Of a stretch of DNA of 50,628 nt, positions 1 through 7,594 are shown piece after piece; position 1 is the stretch's first letter, and every line of letters begins with the position of its first letter. Below the pieces are notes generated by a model. That model was not told the origin of the DNA. It was given only the letters and a program-made list of their open reading frames with translations, and searched no databases. Where the stretch lies: the NCBI GenBank assembly GCA_021785655.1, contig JAJYET010000016.1, positions 1 through 50,628 on the forward strand, written 5' to 3'. The DNA comes from a bacterium. GTDB taxonomy: Bacteria; Chloroflexota; Dormibacteria; Aeolococcales; Bog-877. The position numbers and the translations under genes are program-made.

Positions 1-185
1 AAGTAGCGGAAGAAGGTGCTGGGAGACACCTCGGCGGCGGCGGCGATCTGCTCCACGGTGGTGCCCGCGTATCCCTGGTCCAGGAACAGCCGGATCGCCT
101 GCCGCTGGATGGCGATCCTGGTCCTGGCCTTCTTGCGCTCCCGCAGACCGGGGGCGAGCCCCGGGCCGGGCTCGGCGGAACTCAT
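1..185 (-). CDS. TetR/AcrR family transcriptional regulator (N-terminal part, cut by window edge)
   Basis: The reading frame begins at an ATG on the minus strand (183-185) and runs off the left edge, so only about 61 residues are visible. A basic N-terminus (RERKKARTR) is followed by a TetR-type helix-turn-helix, with [20 protein letters not shown] and then [12 protein letters not shown], the usual recognition helix. The effector-binding domain lies outside the window. The ATG is 29 nt beyond the stop of the efflux transporter on the same strand, so the two are probably co-transcribed and this protein probably represses that transporter (inference). The family assignment is secure; ligand and operator are unknown. 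Confidence 0.9.
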   Translation of the reverse strand, partial: MSSAEPGPGLAPGLRERKKARTRIAIQRQAIRLFLDQGYAGTTVEQIAAAAEVSPSTFFRY

Positions 186-214
186 GGCGATGATCCTAGC
201 GCCACTTCCAGCGC

Positions 215-1771
215 TCACCCTGGCACGGCACCCTCCGCAGTGGGGCCGCCCGCGGCCCGCTCGCGGCCGGAGGGGGCGGGAGTCCGGAGGGGCATCACCA
301 GAAGGGCGATCACCAACCCCGCACCGGCCAGTGCCGCGGACACCAGCAGCGCCAGGTCCATCCCATGCACGAAGGCCGACTCCACCTGGCGCAGCAGCGG
401 CTCCGACCCCAGCCGGGCGGCGACCGCGATCCCGCCGAATAGGGAGGCTCGCACCGCGTGCACCGCTGAGGGGGGGACCCGATCCAGGTGGACCTGCCCC
501 TGGTAGACCGTGCTGACGATGCTGCCGAAGACCGCGGCTCCGAAGGGGGCACCGGTCTTCTGCACGGCCTGGAAGACCCCCCCGATCACCCCGCTGCGCT
601 CCGGCTCAACCTGGCTCAAGGCGGCCGAGGCGGTGGGAACGAACACCAGCCCCAGGCCCGCCCCGGCCAACGCCATCCAGGCGGCCACGAAGCCCAAGCT
701 GGCGGTGGTGCCGGTCCCCGACCCCACCGCCAGGCCGGCTGCTAGCAGCAGAAAGCCGAGGGCGATGGTCGCCTTGGGCCCCACCCGGGCCATCAGCCGG
801 CCGCCGGGGACCGCGCCCAGCACCAGGCCGCCGATCAGCGGGAGCAGGCGCAGGCCGCTGCCCATCGGGTCGGCGCCGGCGATGCCCTGGAAGTACTGGG
901 GCAGGGTGAACAGCGCGCCCACCATGGTCACACCCGCGACGGTCAGCAGGGCGAGCCCGCCGGAGAAGTCGCGGGAGCGGAAGATTCCCAGGTCGACCAG
1001 CGGCTCCCCCCGGGGCTGGCGCCCCAGGGTCTGCTCCCAGCGCCCGAACGCCGCCAGCACGACCAGCCCGGCGGCGATCGGCGAGAGCGCGCCGGGACTG
1101 CCCCATCCGTGGGTCCCGGCCTCGATCAGACCGTAGGTGAGGCCCGCCAGGCCGAGGCTGGAGAGGACGACGCCGACCAGGTCCAGCTTGGGGGGTCTTG
1201 GGGCCCTCGTCTCGGGCACCAGCACCACCACCGCGAGCAGTCCGAGCAGGGCGACGGGCACGTTGATCAGGAACACCCATCCCCACCAGGTGTGGCTGAG
1301 CAGCCAGCCGCCGAGGATCGGGCCGACCGGCAGCGAGATGAAGTTGACCGCGGCCCAGATCCCCACCGCCTTCGGGCGCTCCTCCTCTGTGAAGAGCACC
1401 GCCAGGGCGGAGATCGCCATCACGATGAGGGGCGCTCCGGCCAGCCCCAGCAGCAGCCGGGCGCCGATGAACTCGGCCGGGGTCCGGGAGATGGCGCAGC
1501 CGGCCGAGGCCAGCGCGAAGAGCAGGAGCGCTCCGGCCATCACCCGCTTGCGCCCGACACGATCTCCCAGGAGCCCAGCGGGCAGCATGGCGGCGGCCAG
1601 GACCAGCAGGTATCCGGAGGAGAACCACTGGAGATCTGACTCCGAGGCATGCAGCTTGACGGCGAGGGTGGGCAGCGCGACGCTCAGCACGGTCCCATCC
1701 AGTCCCACCGCCAGGACGGCCAGCATCACCGCGCCCAGCGCCCACCACCGGGAACTTCCCCTGGGGTACAT
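215..1771 (-). CDS. MFS drug-efflux transporter, DHA2 (14-TM, EmrB/QacA) family
   Basis: A 518-residue polytopic membrane protein with about 14 hydrophobic segments, the usual size for DHA2 proton-driven multidrug exporters. Family marks are [11 protein letters not shown] in TM1 (residues 24-34), motif A (GDRVGRKR, about 69-76) and the antiporter motif C (GPILGGWL, about 150-157). The ATG start at 1771 lies about 36 nt downstream of a well-formed promoter at 1807-1835. A TetR gene follows directly on the same strand, the normal arrangement for a ligand-inducible efflux pump. The substrate cannot be read from the sequence. Confidence 0.93.
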   Translation of the reverse strand: MYPRGSSRWWALGAVMLAVLAVGLDGTVLSVALPTLAVKLHASESDLQWFSSGYLLVLAAAMLPAGLLGDRVGRKRVMAGALLLFALASAGCAISRTPAEFIGARLLLGLAGAPLIVMAISALAVLFTEEERPKAVGIWAAVNFISLPVGPILGGWLLSHTWWGWVFLINVPVALLGLLAVVVLVPETRAPRPPKLDLVGVVLSSLGLAGLTYGLIEAGTHGWGSPGALSPIAAGLVVLAAFGRWEQTLGRQPRGEPLVDLGIFRSRDFSGGLALLTVAGVTMVGALFTLPQYFQGIAGADPMGSGLRLLPLIGGLVLGAVPGGRLMARVGPKATIALGFLLLAAGLAVGSGTGTTASLGFVAAWMALAGAGLGLVFVPTASAALSQVEPERSGVIGGVFQAVQKTGAPFGAAVFGSIVSTVYQGQVHLDRVPPSAVHAVRASLFGGIAVAARLGSEPLLRQVESAFVHGMDLALLVSAALAGAGLVIALLVMPLRTPAPSGRERAAGGPTAEGAVPG

Positions 1772-1784
1772 GATAGATCCACCC

Positions 1785-1814
1785 GTTAGACTGTGACTAG
1801 CAACTGAGAGTAAC
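1785..1814. promoter_or_regulatory. Possible TetR operator (imperfect inverted repeat over the -10)
   Basis: On the plus strand GTTAGACT at the left arm and AGAGTAAC at the right arm form an imperfect inverted repeat spanning 30 bp. It overlaps the -10 of the efflux promoter. The position suits repression by the adjacent TetR protein, but each arm carries two mismatches and TetR operators are often shorter, so this is a candidate only. Confidence 0.35.
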
Positions 1815-1835
1815 TGCCAGATGTGGAGCTGTCAA
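1807..1835 (-). promoter_or_regulatory. Promoter of the efflux-tetR pair
   Basis: On the minus strand a perfect -35 TTGACA (1830-1835) is separated by exactly 17 nt from TACTCT (1807-1812), a reasonable -10. It points at the transporter start at 1771 and leaves a short leader. This is a consensus match by eye; no start site has been measured. Confidence 0.65.
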
Positions 1836-1868
1836 GCGCCGGGCTCTCTTCGATGGCGCCGCCTGGGC

Positions 1869-2771
1869 TCAGGCCAGGACGTCGCGCCGGGCCGACACGG
1901 CCAGGGCCATCGCCAGCAGTACCAGGAACCATCCAGCCACTACACCCAGAGACTCGCCGCCGGTAAGGCGGACCATCGGCGTGGGCAGGACCGCGCCGCT
2001 GGCCGCCGCCTGCCCCGTGAGGAGGCCCGGCAGCCGGTTCAAAGTGGGGCCCAGGAGAAGGGCGCTGACCGACCTCAGGACGTCGAGGTGGTCTCGGGCG
2101 TAAGCGGCGCGCAGCACCAGCGCCAGCGCGTTGTCGAGCGGGAAGAACAGGATGCTCAACACCATGCCGCCAGTGAGTGAGCGGGTGGCGGCCCCCACGC
2201 CCACCCCGACCGCGGTGCAGCTGACCACGCTGGCGGCGCAGCTCAGCACGGCCAACCCAAGCTGGCGCCACCCGGTGGCCGGCATGACGCCGATCGGTGC
2301 GGTCGATCCGGCGAGATGGACCGTTAGCAGGGTCAACCCCACGGCGGTGAGGAAGGCGTAGACCACCAACAGCAGGCTCCCGAGGAGCAGAGCGGCGGCC
2401 AGCTTGGCCAGGACCAGCTGGGATCGGGTGGTGCCCCGTCCCAGGACCACCCGGATCGTGCCCAGCGCGTATTCCATGCCGACCAGCCGGCTGGAGCTGG
2501 TGAGGAGGACCACCCCCGCACCCGCGGCGAACACGAACTGGACCGCAGGCAGCGCCTGGTCCAGCGCGGCCAGGGGCCGGGAAGGCAGCTCTGACCGGAT
2601 CACCACGTCTTGGGAGAGCGCGAATAGGACCAGGCCCAGCAGCACCAGCACGAAGCCGGCGAGAACCCAGGTCGGCCGGTGGCTGCGAAGCTTGATGATC
2701 TCCGCCCGCAGCGCGTTGGCGAAGGTGGGGGTCGGACTCTCCTCCCCGCCGGCCGCCGGAGGGCTGCTCAT
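1869..2771 (-). CDS. ABC-2 type transporter permease
   Basis: A 300-residue membrane protein. After a cytoplasmic start (MSSPPAAGGEE) there is the FANALRAEIIKLRSHRPTW segment typical of ABC-2 permeases, then about six hydrophobic segments. The start is the ATG at 2769-2771, which overlaps the stop of the ATPase gene by 4 nt (ATGA). A longer in-frame start would lie inside the ATPase gene and is rejected. The overlap implies translational coupling and a two-component exporter. The substrate is unknown; lantibiotic-, antibiotic- or lipid-type exporters all share this plan. Confidence 0.88.
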   Translation of the reverse strand: MSSPPAAGGEESPTPTFANALRAEIIKLRSHRPTWVLAGFVLVLLGLVLFALSQDVVIRSELPSRPLAALDQALPAVQFVFAAGAGVVLLTSSSRLVGMEYALGTIRVVLGRGTTRSQLVLAKLAAALLLGSLLLVVYAFLTAVGLTLLTVHLAGSTAPIGVMPATGWRQLGLAVLSCAASVVSCTAVGVGVGAATRSLTGGMVLSILFFPLDNALALVLRAAYARDHLDVLRSVSALLLGPTLNRLPGLLTGQAAASGAVLPTPMVRLTGGESLGVVAGWFLVLLAMALAVSARRDVLA

Positions 2772-3682
2772 CCTTCGCCCTCGGTCAGCTCCAGGAACGC
2801 CGCCTCCAGGTCCCGCTGGACAGCGGTGAGCGAGTCGGCGACGAACCCGGCCCCCGCCAGCGCCAGGTTGAGGTCCCGGCCCCGGCCGGTGGGTGAGCGC
2901 ACGTCCACCAAGCCACTCTCTCCAAGGTGGGCGTCCGAGCCCCAGGGCTGGTCCCGCAGCCAGATGAGGGCCTGATCCGCGTCGTCGAGACCGACCCTGA
3001 ACCAGCCGGCCGAGCCGCGCAGGGATTCGACGGTGCCGGTGTAGGCCAGGCGGCCCCGGCGCAAGATGGCTATCCGGTCGCATACCCGCTCAACCTCCCC
3101 CAGCACGTGGCTGGAGAGGAAGACGGTGGTGCCCCGATCGCGCTGCTGGCGCAGCAGGGCCCGAATCTCACGGATCCCGGCCGGGTCCAGGCCGTTGGCG
3201 GGCTCGTCCAGGACCAGGAGCGCCGGCCGGTGGAGCAAGGCGACCGCCAGGCCGAGTCGCTGGCGCATGCCAAGGGAGTAGCGGGACACCCGGTCCCCGG
3301 CACGGTCGGAGAGCCCGACCAGCTCCATGAGCTCCGGGATCCGCCCCGGCGGCACCCCTCCCAGCTCCGCGGCCAATACCCTCAGGTTGTCGCTGCCTGA
3401 GAGGTGGAGATAGAGGGCCGGGGTCTCCACGAGCGGTCCGACCCGGGGCAGAACCTCGGCGGAATCCTCGGGGATCGCGCCGCCGAGCACCCGGAGGCGG
3501 CCCGCGCTCGGGCGGACCAAGCCCAGGACCATGCGCATGGTGGTGGTCTTGCCGGCACCGTTGGGCCCGAGGAAACCGAAGACCTCGCCCCTCCCGACGG
3601 TAAGGTCCAGATCCTCAACCGCGGTCCGGCGCCCGAATCGCTTGCCCAGCCCTTGCAGCTCGATGGCGGCGTTCGAACTCAC
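2768..3682 (-). CDS. ABC transporter ATP-binding protein (exporter, DrrA/CcmA-like)
   Basis: A nucleotide-binding subunit of about 304 residues. Visible motifs in order: Walker A GPNGAGKTTT, signature YSLGMRQRLGLA (LSGGQ variant), Walker B LLVLDEPANGLD, and the H-loop FLSSHVL. A C-terminal extension of about 90 residues follows, as in exporters with an ABC-2 permease. I placed the start at the GTG 3680-3682 (VSSNAAIELQGL), where homology normally begins; no clear Shine-Dalgarno precedes it, and an in-frame ATG further upstream would add about 77 low-complexity residues. It supplies ATP energy to the overlapping permease. Confidence 0.9.
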   Translation of the reverse strand: MSSNAAIELQGLGKRFGRRTAVEDLDLTVGRGEVFGFLGPNGAGKTTTMRMVLGLVRPSAGRLRVLGGAIPEDSAEVLPRVGPLVETPALYLHLSGSDNLRVLAAELGGVPPGRIPELMELVGLSDRAGDRVSRYSLGMRQRLGLAVALLHRPALLVLDEPANGLDPAGIREIRALLRQQRDRGTTVFLSSHVLGEVERVCDRIAILRRGRLAYTGTVESLRGSAGWFRVGLDDADQALIWLRDQPWGSDAHLGESGLVDVRSPTGRGRDLNLALAGAGFVADSLTAVQRDLEAAFLELTEGEG

Positions 3683-4035
3683 GCCGCCATCATCGGGGAA
3701 GCGGACACTCCGGGGCGCCGCACCTGCGAGGGGATCGGCTCCTCTCCCGGACGAGCGGCATCCGAAGTCGGTAGGCCGCATCCCAGACGAACCGGCCGGT
3801 GACGCAGAGGCGCTGGCCCCGGTCCTCACCACCCTGAGTCGGCTCCACCGCGGGGCCAAAGCCGCCAGACACCTGCATCTGCTCACCTCGGGTCGGATGA
3901 ATCGACGGGCCACCGCCTCCGGATCCAGACGCTCATCCGAGCCGGTCGCCTGGGCTGAGGGTACCCCCCCCGCACGCTTGTGCCGTCAGTCCCGGGAACG
4001 GCGCTCGAGGTGGCTCCCGCCCGATGAGATGCAGG
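3683..4035. other. Intergenic stretch without a supported gene
   Basis: These 353 bp separate the ABC ATPase start from the end of the next minus-strand gene. Short open frames exist on both strands, as expected at this GC content, but none shows recognisable protein character. I found no convincing promoter or hairpin here. The ABC promoter presumably lies in this stretch. Confidence 0.5.
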
Positions 4036-5409
4036 TCAGGTCGATATCGGGGCGTCTTCGACCGCCTCCCGGCCCAAGACGGAGAAGAGGGCCACCAGCG
4101 CCAGCAGGGGAATCTGGGCCAGATACTCGTCCAGGCTCCGCCAACTAAGCCAGAAGCCGGAAAGGATGAGCACCGAGGCGGCCACCCGGTACTCCCGAGC
4201 CAGCGCCCCCCAGGTCCAGATGGCCAACATCGCCAGCGCCGTAAGTGCCAGCAGGAGAGTGCGCGAGGGAGGGGGGATGAAGCCGGCCAGCACCAGGGTG
4301 ATGGGGCCAGAACCCAGCGGAAAGGTGTGCGCTCGGAGGTTCCCGACGATCGTGCCGAGGGCGTCGGGATAGCGAATGAGCCAGGGGGCAACAGCGACGG
4401 CGAGGGTGGCGGCCCCGGCCACCACACGGCGCCACACGTGACCTTCCTCGACCGCCAGCAGAAGGTAGCCAGGGGCGAGAAACCAGGCCAGCTGGTTGCT
4501 TCCCACGGCCAGCGCCAGGCAGATGGCGGAGATCACGGGGCGTCGGATCCAGAGGACGGAGAGGGCCATAAGCACATAGGCGAAGGTCTCGCCGTTGCCG
4601 TTGGCGGCGAAGTTGACCGGGGAGCCGTTCAGGAAGAGGGTGAGCAGGAGCAGGCCCCCGGCCGCCGGCCAGAGGGGACCCGCCGCGAAGATCACCGCCA
4701 GGAGGAGCACCAGGACGGGGATGGCCGTCCAAATGGTGCGGGCCCAGAGGGGCAGGCTGGCGACGGGGACCATCGCCACAGGTGTCAGGGGCGGCTTCCC
4801 GAGGGGGGAGAAGAGCCGCAGACCGCCATGGTCCGGGAGGCTGGCCGCGGCCAGGATCTGGGCGGGGGTCGGGTAGACCGGCACGTTCCTGAGGGGCCCG
4901 ACCTTGAGCGGGGTGGCGAGGGTGGGCGAGACCCCCAGGGAGCGCAGGCAGGTGATCTCCGGGACCCGATAGGGGTCAGCGCCGACAGCGATCGCCCGAG
5001 CACCACAGACAGCCATGGCGTTGGCGTCGTCCACCAGCTGGCGGCCCCGGACCACCGGCGGCACGGCGGTCACCAGCACCACCAGGAGGGCCAGGAGGGC
5101 GAAGAGGGGGCTCATGGCGAGCAGGCGGTGGGGCCTGCACCGCACCACCCAGGAGGCCAAGGGACGGCGCAGGGCCAGGACGGTCAGGACACAGAAGACC
5201 AGGAAGGCCAGGTACTCCAGGATGAAGTTGGCGAGTTCCGCTTCCCTGCCGGGAAGGTGCTGGCTCAAGAACTGCGAGTTCGAAGCCTTGAACGCCACCA
5301 TGGCCAGGGCGAGGACGACCAGTCGGTCAGCCCGCTCGCCAGACGGTCGCCATGCGGGGATGAGGCGGGTCAGCTGCGCCTGCAGCCCTGCACCGGTCCC
5401 AGCTCGCAC
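4036..5409 (-). CDS. Polytopic membrane protein, glycosyltransferase-C/DUF2029-like
   Basis: A 457-residue integral membrane protein with about ten hydrophobic segments. Between early segments lies a soluble loop (about 120-180) with ANAMAVCGARAIAVGADPYR and a following proline-rich part. That pattern, an NPY/DPY-like turn after the first large extracytoplasmic loop, recalls polyprenol-phosphate-dependent mannosyltransferases of the DUF2029/GT87 group. I start it at GTG 5407-5409 because GGGGAGG lies 6 nt upstream; a TTG at 5424 sits too early for that site. It is divergent from the thioesterase gene. The enzymatic role is inferred from topology only. Confidence 0.6.
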   Translation of the reverse strand: MRAGTGAGLQAQLTRLIPAWRPSGERADRLVVLALAMVAFKASNSQFLSQHLPGREAELANFILEYLAFLVFCVLTVLALRRPLASWVVRCRPHRLLAMSPLFALLALLVVLVTAVPPVVRGRQLVDDANAMAVCGARAIAVGADPYRVPEITCLRSLGVSPTLATPLKVGPLRNVPVYPTPAQILAAASLPDHGGLRLFSPLGKPPLTPVAMVPVASLPLWARTIWTAIPVLVLLLAVIFAAGPLWPAAGGLLLLTLFLNGSPVNFAANGNGETFAYVLMALSVLWIRRPVISAICLALAVGSNQLAWFLAPGYLLLAVEEGHVWRRVVAGAATLAVAVAPWLIRYPDALGTIVGNLRAHTFPLGSGPITLVLAGFIPPPSRTLLLALTALAMLAIWTWGALAREYRVAASVLILSGFWLSWRSLDEYLAQIPLLALVALFSVLGREAVEDAPIST

Positions 5410-5483
5410 CCTTGACCTCCCCAAGGTTGAAACCCTGCGATGATGCGGCCGCGCCGCCGCCGGAGTCCAGACGGCCGCCCGGG

Positions 5484-5489
5484 AATAAT
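5484..5489 (+). promoter_or_regulatory. -10 element of a probably leaderless transcript
   Basis: AATAAT lies 6 nt before the GTG at 5496. No Shine-Dalgarno precedes the start at a usable distance. The same hexamer-6 nt-start geometry occurs at four other genes in this window. No -35 could be recognised. Confidence 0.45.
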
Positions 5490-5495
5490 GGGGGA

Positions 5496-5963
5496 GTGGA
5501 TTCCGATCCCTTGACCTACCGGGACCGGTGGCGCGTACGGCAGTACGAGATCGACGCGTACGGGCATGTGAACAACGCGGTCTACCTCAACTGGGCGGAG
5601 GAGATGGCTTCGCGCCACGCGGAGGTGAGCGGGTTCGGGGCGCAGTGGGCTTCCCAGCACGGTGGGGGCTGGGTCATCCGCCACCATGAAGTGACCTACC
5701 ACGCCCCGGCGCGATTTGGAGATGAGCTGGAGCTCATGGTCCAGGTCGAGCTGATCCGCGGCACCCGGGGGCAGCGCCGGACAACCGTTCACCGGGCCGC
5801 GGACCACCGCCTCCTGGCGGAGATATCGACCGAGTGGGCGTGGGTGCGGCTGTCGGATGGGCGGCCGGCCCCCGTCCCCGAGGAGCTGGTGAGGGTGGCG
5901 GCGCCGGCGACCACCACCACGCTGACAAGGCAGGCAGACCGGAGGCGAGGCCCGGCGCGATGA
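5496..5963 (+). CDS. Acyl-CoA thioesterase, 4-hydroxybenzoyl-CoA thioesterase (hotdog) family
   Basis: A 155-residue single-domain hotdog protein. The motif YEIDAYGHVNNAVYLNW (about residues 15-31) contains the catalytic Asp and the GHVNN turn that define the 4HBT/YbgC/FadM group, which hydrolyses acyl-CoA thioesters in the cytoplasm. RHHEVTYHAPARFGDEL later matches the second conserved block. The start is set at GTG 5496 by the -10 hexamer 6 nt upstream. It converges on an aldo/keto reductase, with stop codons 9 bp apart. The acyl substrate cannot be predicted. Confidence 0.88.
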   Translation: MDSDPLTYRDRWRVRQYEIDAYGHVNNAVYLNWAEEMASRHAEVSGFGAQWASQHGGGWVIRHHEVTYHAPARFGDELELMVQVELIRGTRGQRRTTVHRAADHRLLAEISTEWAWVRLSDGRPAPVPEELVRVAAPATTTTLTRQADRRRGPAR

Positions 5964-5972
5964 GCCGCCCCA

Positions 5973-6941
5973 CTACCAGGCGTACGCCTCGGGAGCTGCC
6001 CCTCCGGGACCGGGGAAGATCTGGTCCAGCCGGGTCAGCTCGGCATCCCCCAGCTCGAGCCCGAGGCACCGGGCCGCGTGGGTCAGCTGATCCGAGGTGC
6101 GGGGCCCAATGATCGGGGCCGTCACCCCGGGTTGGGCCAGCAGCCAGGCCAGGGCCACCTCGGAGGGAGGGCTCCCGACTTCCTGGCAGAGCCGCTCGTA
6201 GGCGGCGAGCTGGTCGCGATGCTTGTCGCCGCGGTTCTTGGTCTGGGCGTCTGAACGCCTCCCCCCCTGGTCCGCCCCGGCCGTGCCGCCCAGGATCCCA
6301 GAGGCCAAAGGGCTCCACGGGATCATCCCGATCCCGTACTCACGGCAGGCAGGGAGAACCTCCAGCTCCACCTCGCGCGAAAGGAGGTTGTAGAGCGACT
6401 GCTCACTCACGAGGCCCTGCGCCCCCCGAGCCCGCGCATGCTCCTGGAAGCGGGCCAGGTGCCACCCGGCGAAGTTGGATGAGCCAAAGTAGATGACCTT
6501 GCCCTGCTGGCGAAGGAGTTCAAGTGCCTCCAGGGTCTCGTCCACCGGGGTCTCCCGATCGACGTGGTGCATCTGATAGAGGTCGATGTGGTCGGTGCGG
6601 AGCCGACGCAAGGAGGCCTCGCAGGCGCTGATGATATGCCGGGCCGACAGCCCGCCCTCGTTGGGCCAGTCGGAGGTGCGGGCGAAGACCTTGGTCGCCA
6701 GAACCACGCGCTGCCGGTGGTCCCCCTGGCTCAGCCACTCGCCGACCACCTCCTCGGTGAGGCCGATCCTGACGGCGCGCCCATACACGTTGGCCGTGTC
6801 GAAGAAGTTGATTCCCATCTCCAGCGCCGAGTCCATGATCCGGTGGGCCGCCTGCGCCTCAGTCCTGGTTCCGAAGTTCATGGTCCCCAGGCAGAGCCGG
6901 CTCACCATCAGACCCGAGCGCCCCAAGTGCACGTATTCCAT
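5973..6941 (-). CDS. Aldo/keto reductase (Tas/YajO-like)
   Basis: A 322-residue NADPH-dependent (alpha/beta)8 barrel oxidoreductase. The catalytic tetrad is readable: Asp48 and Tyr53 in FFDTANVYG, Lys84 in ATKVF and His125 in YQMHH. The C-terminal GVTAPIIGPRTSDQL segment is the usual cofactor-binding region. The ATG at 6939-6941 is preceded by GGAGGA 11 nt upstream and matches the family N-terminus (EYVHLGRSGL), so the longer frame starting at 7070 is not used. The carbonyl substrate is unknown. It is one of three aldo/keto reductases in the window. Confidence 0.92.
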   Translation of the reverse strand: MEYVHLGRSGLMVSRLCLGTMNFGTRTEAQAAHRIMDSALEMGINFFDTANVYGRAVRIGLTEEVVGEWLSQGDHRQRVVLATKVFARTSDWPNEGGLSARHIISACEASLRRLRTDHIDLYQMHHVDRETPVDETLEALELLRQQGKVIYFGSSNFAGWHLARFQEHARARGAQGLVSEQSLYNLLSREVELEVLPACREYGIGMIPWSPLASGILGGTAGADQGGRRSDAQTKNRGDKHRDQLAAYERLCQEVGSPPSEVALAWLLAQPGVTAPIIGPRTSDQLTHAARCLGLELGDAELTRLDQIFPGPGGAAPEAYAW

Positions 6942-7594
6942 GATCAGGCGTGTCCTCCCAAAGCTGCGGGGGTCAAGAAGCCGGCATCGGTGTCGAGGCC
7001 CATCATTGACCTGAAGTGCGCCCCGCGCCGCCGTGACCGCGTGGCGCCCACTCGGCCACACCTCCACCATACGCAGGAGTGAATAGCTGGGCCGGGCGCG
7101 ACCTGGCGCAGCACCTGGAGTATGGGGCCCACGCCGTTACGGGGCTCGCTCCGGTCTCGGCCTGTGGCCCGTCGCGACTTCCGGCATGCCTGGCCCTCCC
7201 GGCGCCAGCTTGTCGGTCAGAGGGGAGATGGGGTATTGACAGGGCCGACGCGGGATGAGACAAGTACCGGCGGCGGCCGCCCCGCTGGGCCGCGCTCGGT
7301 GCAGATGGCTGGGAGGCGGAGAGTACGAATTGCGCGGTCCGCGCCTGGGTACCCCTGTTGCCACGGGCGGCCACGGGCCGCGAGGCGGCCGAAGACGCCG
7401 GGATGGCGGCTGCGGCACCCCGAGGTCCCACTCGCCGTGGTGGCGGGGGCACCGGGGGCCCATGGAAGGTGGTCGGCGGGTCGGCTCCCTGAAGCCTCGT
7501 ATCGGGGAGGCTGACTGGCAGGCTTGAGAGTCCCCCTGCGCCACGGCATCCCCCGGCCCCGGCTCGGCGGGCCCCGGGCGGCACGACGCCCGCG
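6942..7594. other. Long intergenic region between divergent genes
   Basis: 653 bp between the aldo/keto reductase and the large cyclase gene, both reading away from it. It must hold both promoters. A TTGACA occurs at 7236-7241 on the plus strand, but nothing resembling a -10 follows at 16-18 nt. Open frames here are low-complexity and unconvincing. I see no tRNA or clear hairpin. Confidence 0.5.

Noticed and set aside
606-1748. Long open frame antisense-overlapping or frame-shifted within the MFS gene
   Set aside because: Arg/Gly/Pro-rich translation with no motif; it is a by-product of high GC inside a clear transporter gene.
3690-3878. 62-codon minus-strand frame with GAGGTGAG before its ATG
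   Set aside because: The translation has no protein-like features and it lies in the presumed ABC promoter region.
3683-3913. Longer N-terminus for the ABC ATPase
   Set aside because: About 77 Arg/Ser/Gly-rich residues before the domain; family members start near the GTG at 3682.
7236-7264. TTGACA in the 650-bp gap before the cyclase gene
   Set aside because: No -10-like hexamer occurs 16-18 nt downstream, and the start lies 330 nt away.
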